A DNA stretch of 18,294 nt from Euperipatoides rowelli (lineage: Eukaryota > Onychophora > Udeonychophora > Euonychophora > Peripatopsidae), in NCBI GenBank assembly GCA_003024985.2, contig PXIH01S0001804.1. One strand, 5' to 3'. Both the position numbers and the translations under genes were made by a program. Of the stretch, positions 18,232 to 18,294 are shown in pieces. Position 1 is the stretch's first letter. Every line of letters begins with the position of its first letter. The notes under the pieces were generated by a model. The model searched no databases, was not told the DNA's origin, and worked only from the letters and a program-made list of their open reading frames with translations.

Positions 18232-18294
18232 GAACAGCCCCTGTAAAAAATGAAACTAACCTAAAATGTAGATATTTAAACCATACATAATGAC

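Overview
The window looks like repeat-dense, strongly AT-rich intergenic or intronic DNA from an invertebrate animal. The grounds are non-LTR retrotransposon fragments, hAT-like and TA-inserting MITEs, long minisatellites, and a decayed member of a protein family I know (from memory) mainly from invertebrate genomes. I see no bacterial operon, rRNA or tRNA, and no intact long gene. Isolated N bases (2107, 5232, 5304) suggest a draft assembly. The species cannot be read from the sequence.

Layout. 1-150: a possible last exon with a polyadenylation signal. 322-1078: a hAT-like non-autonomous element keeping a scrap of coding sequence. About 1165-2275: a coding-like but badly broken minus-strand stretch of unknown family. 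2297-5441: the most interesting item, an element of about 3.1 kb with terminal inverted repeats of about 290 bp, enclosing a minus-strand pseudogene of the uncharacterised 'ADNVDHN...FHGMG' family with a CXC-like cysteine tail. 6133-6669: the 3' end of a LINE (reverse transcriptase C-terminus plus a 3' hairpin). 8022-8273: a MITE whose sister copy lies at 17558-17808. 8768-9850: an array of 83-84 bp repeats split by a 676 bp TA-flanked MITE. 10201-10514: a hAT MITE with a perfect 8 bp target duplication. 10895-11041: a second weak last-exon candidate. 11981-13173: a 33 bp minisatellite, about 36 units, open in a forward and a reverse frame. 14300-15390: a minus-strand LINE 5' fragment (ORF1 with zinc knuckle, then the start of the endonuclease). 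17223-18231: a long inverted-repeat element with G-rich/C-rich arms and the second MITE copy nested inside.

Nothing here forms a working pathway. The window is a record of successive insertions. The element at 2297-5441 joins a recognisable but functionally undescribed protein family to clear terminal inverted repeats, which supports that family being a DNA-transposon protein. Its copy here is dead, with multiple frameshifts, stops and an apparent large internal deletion.
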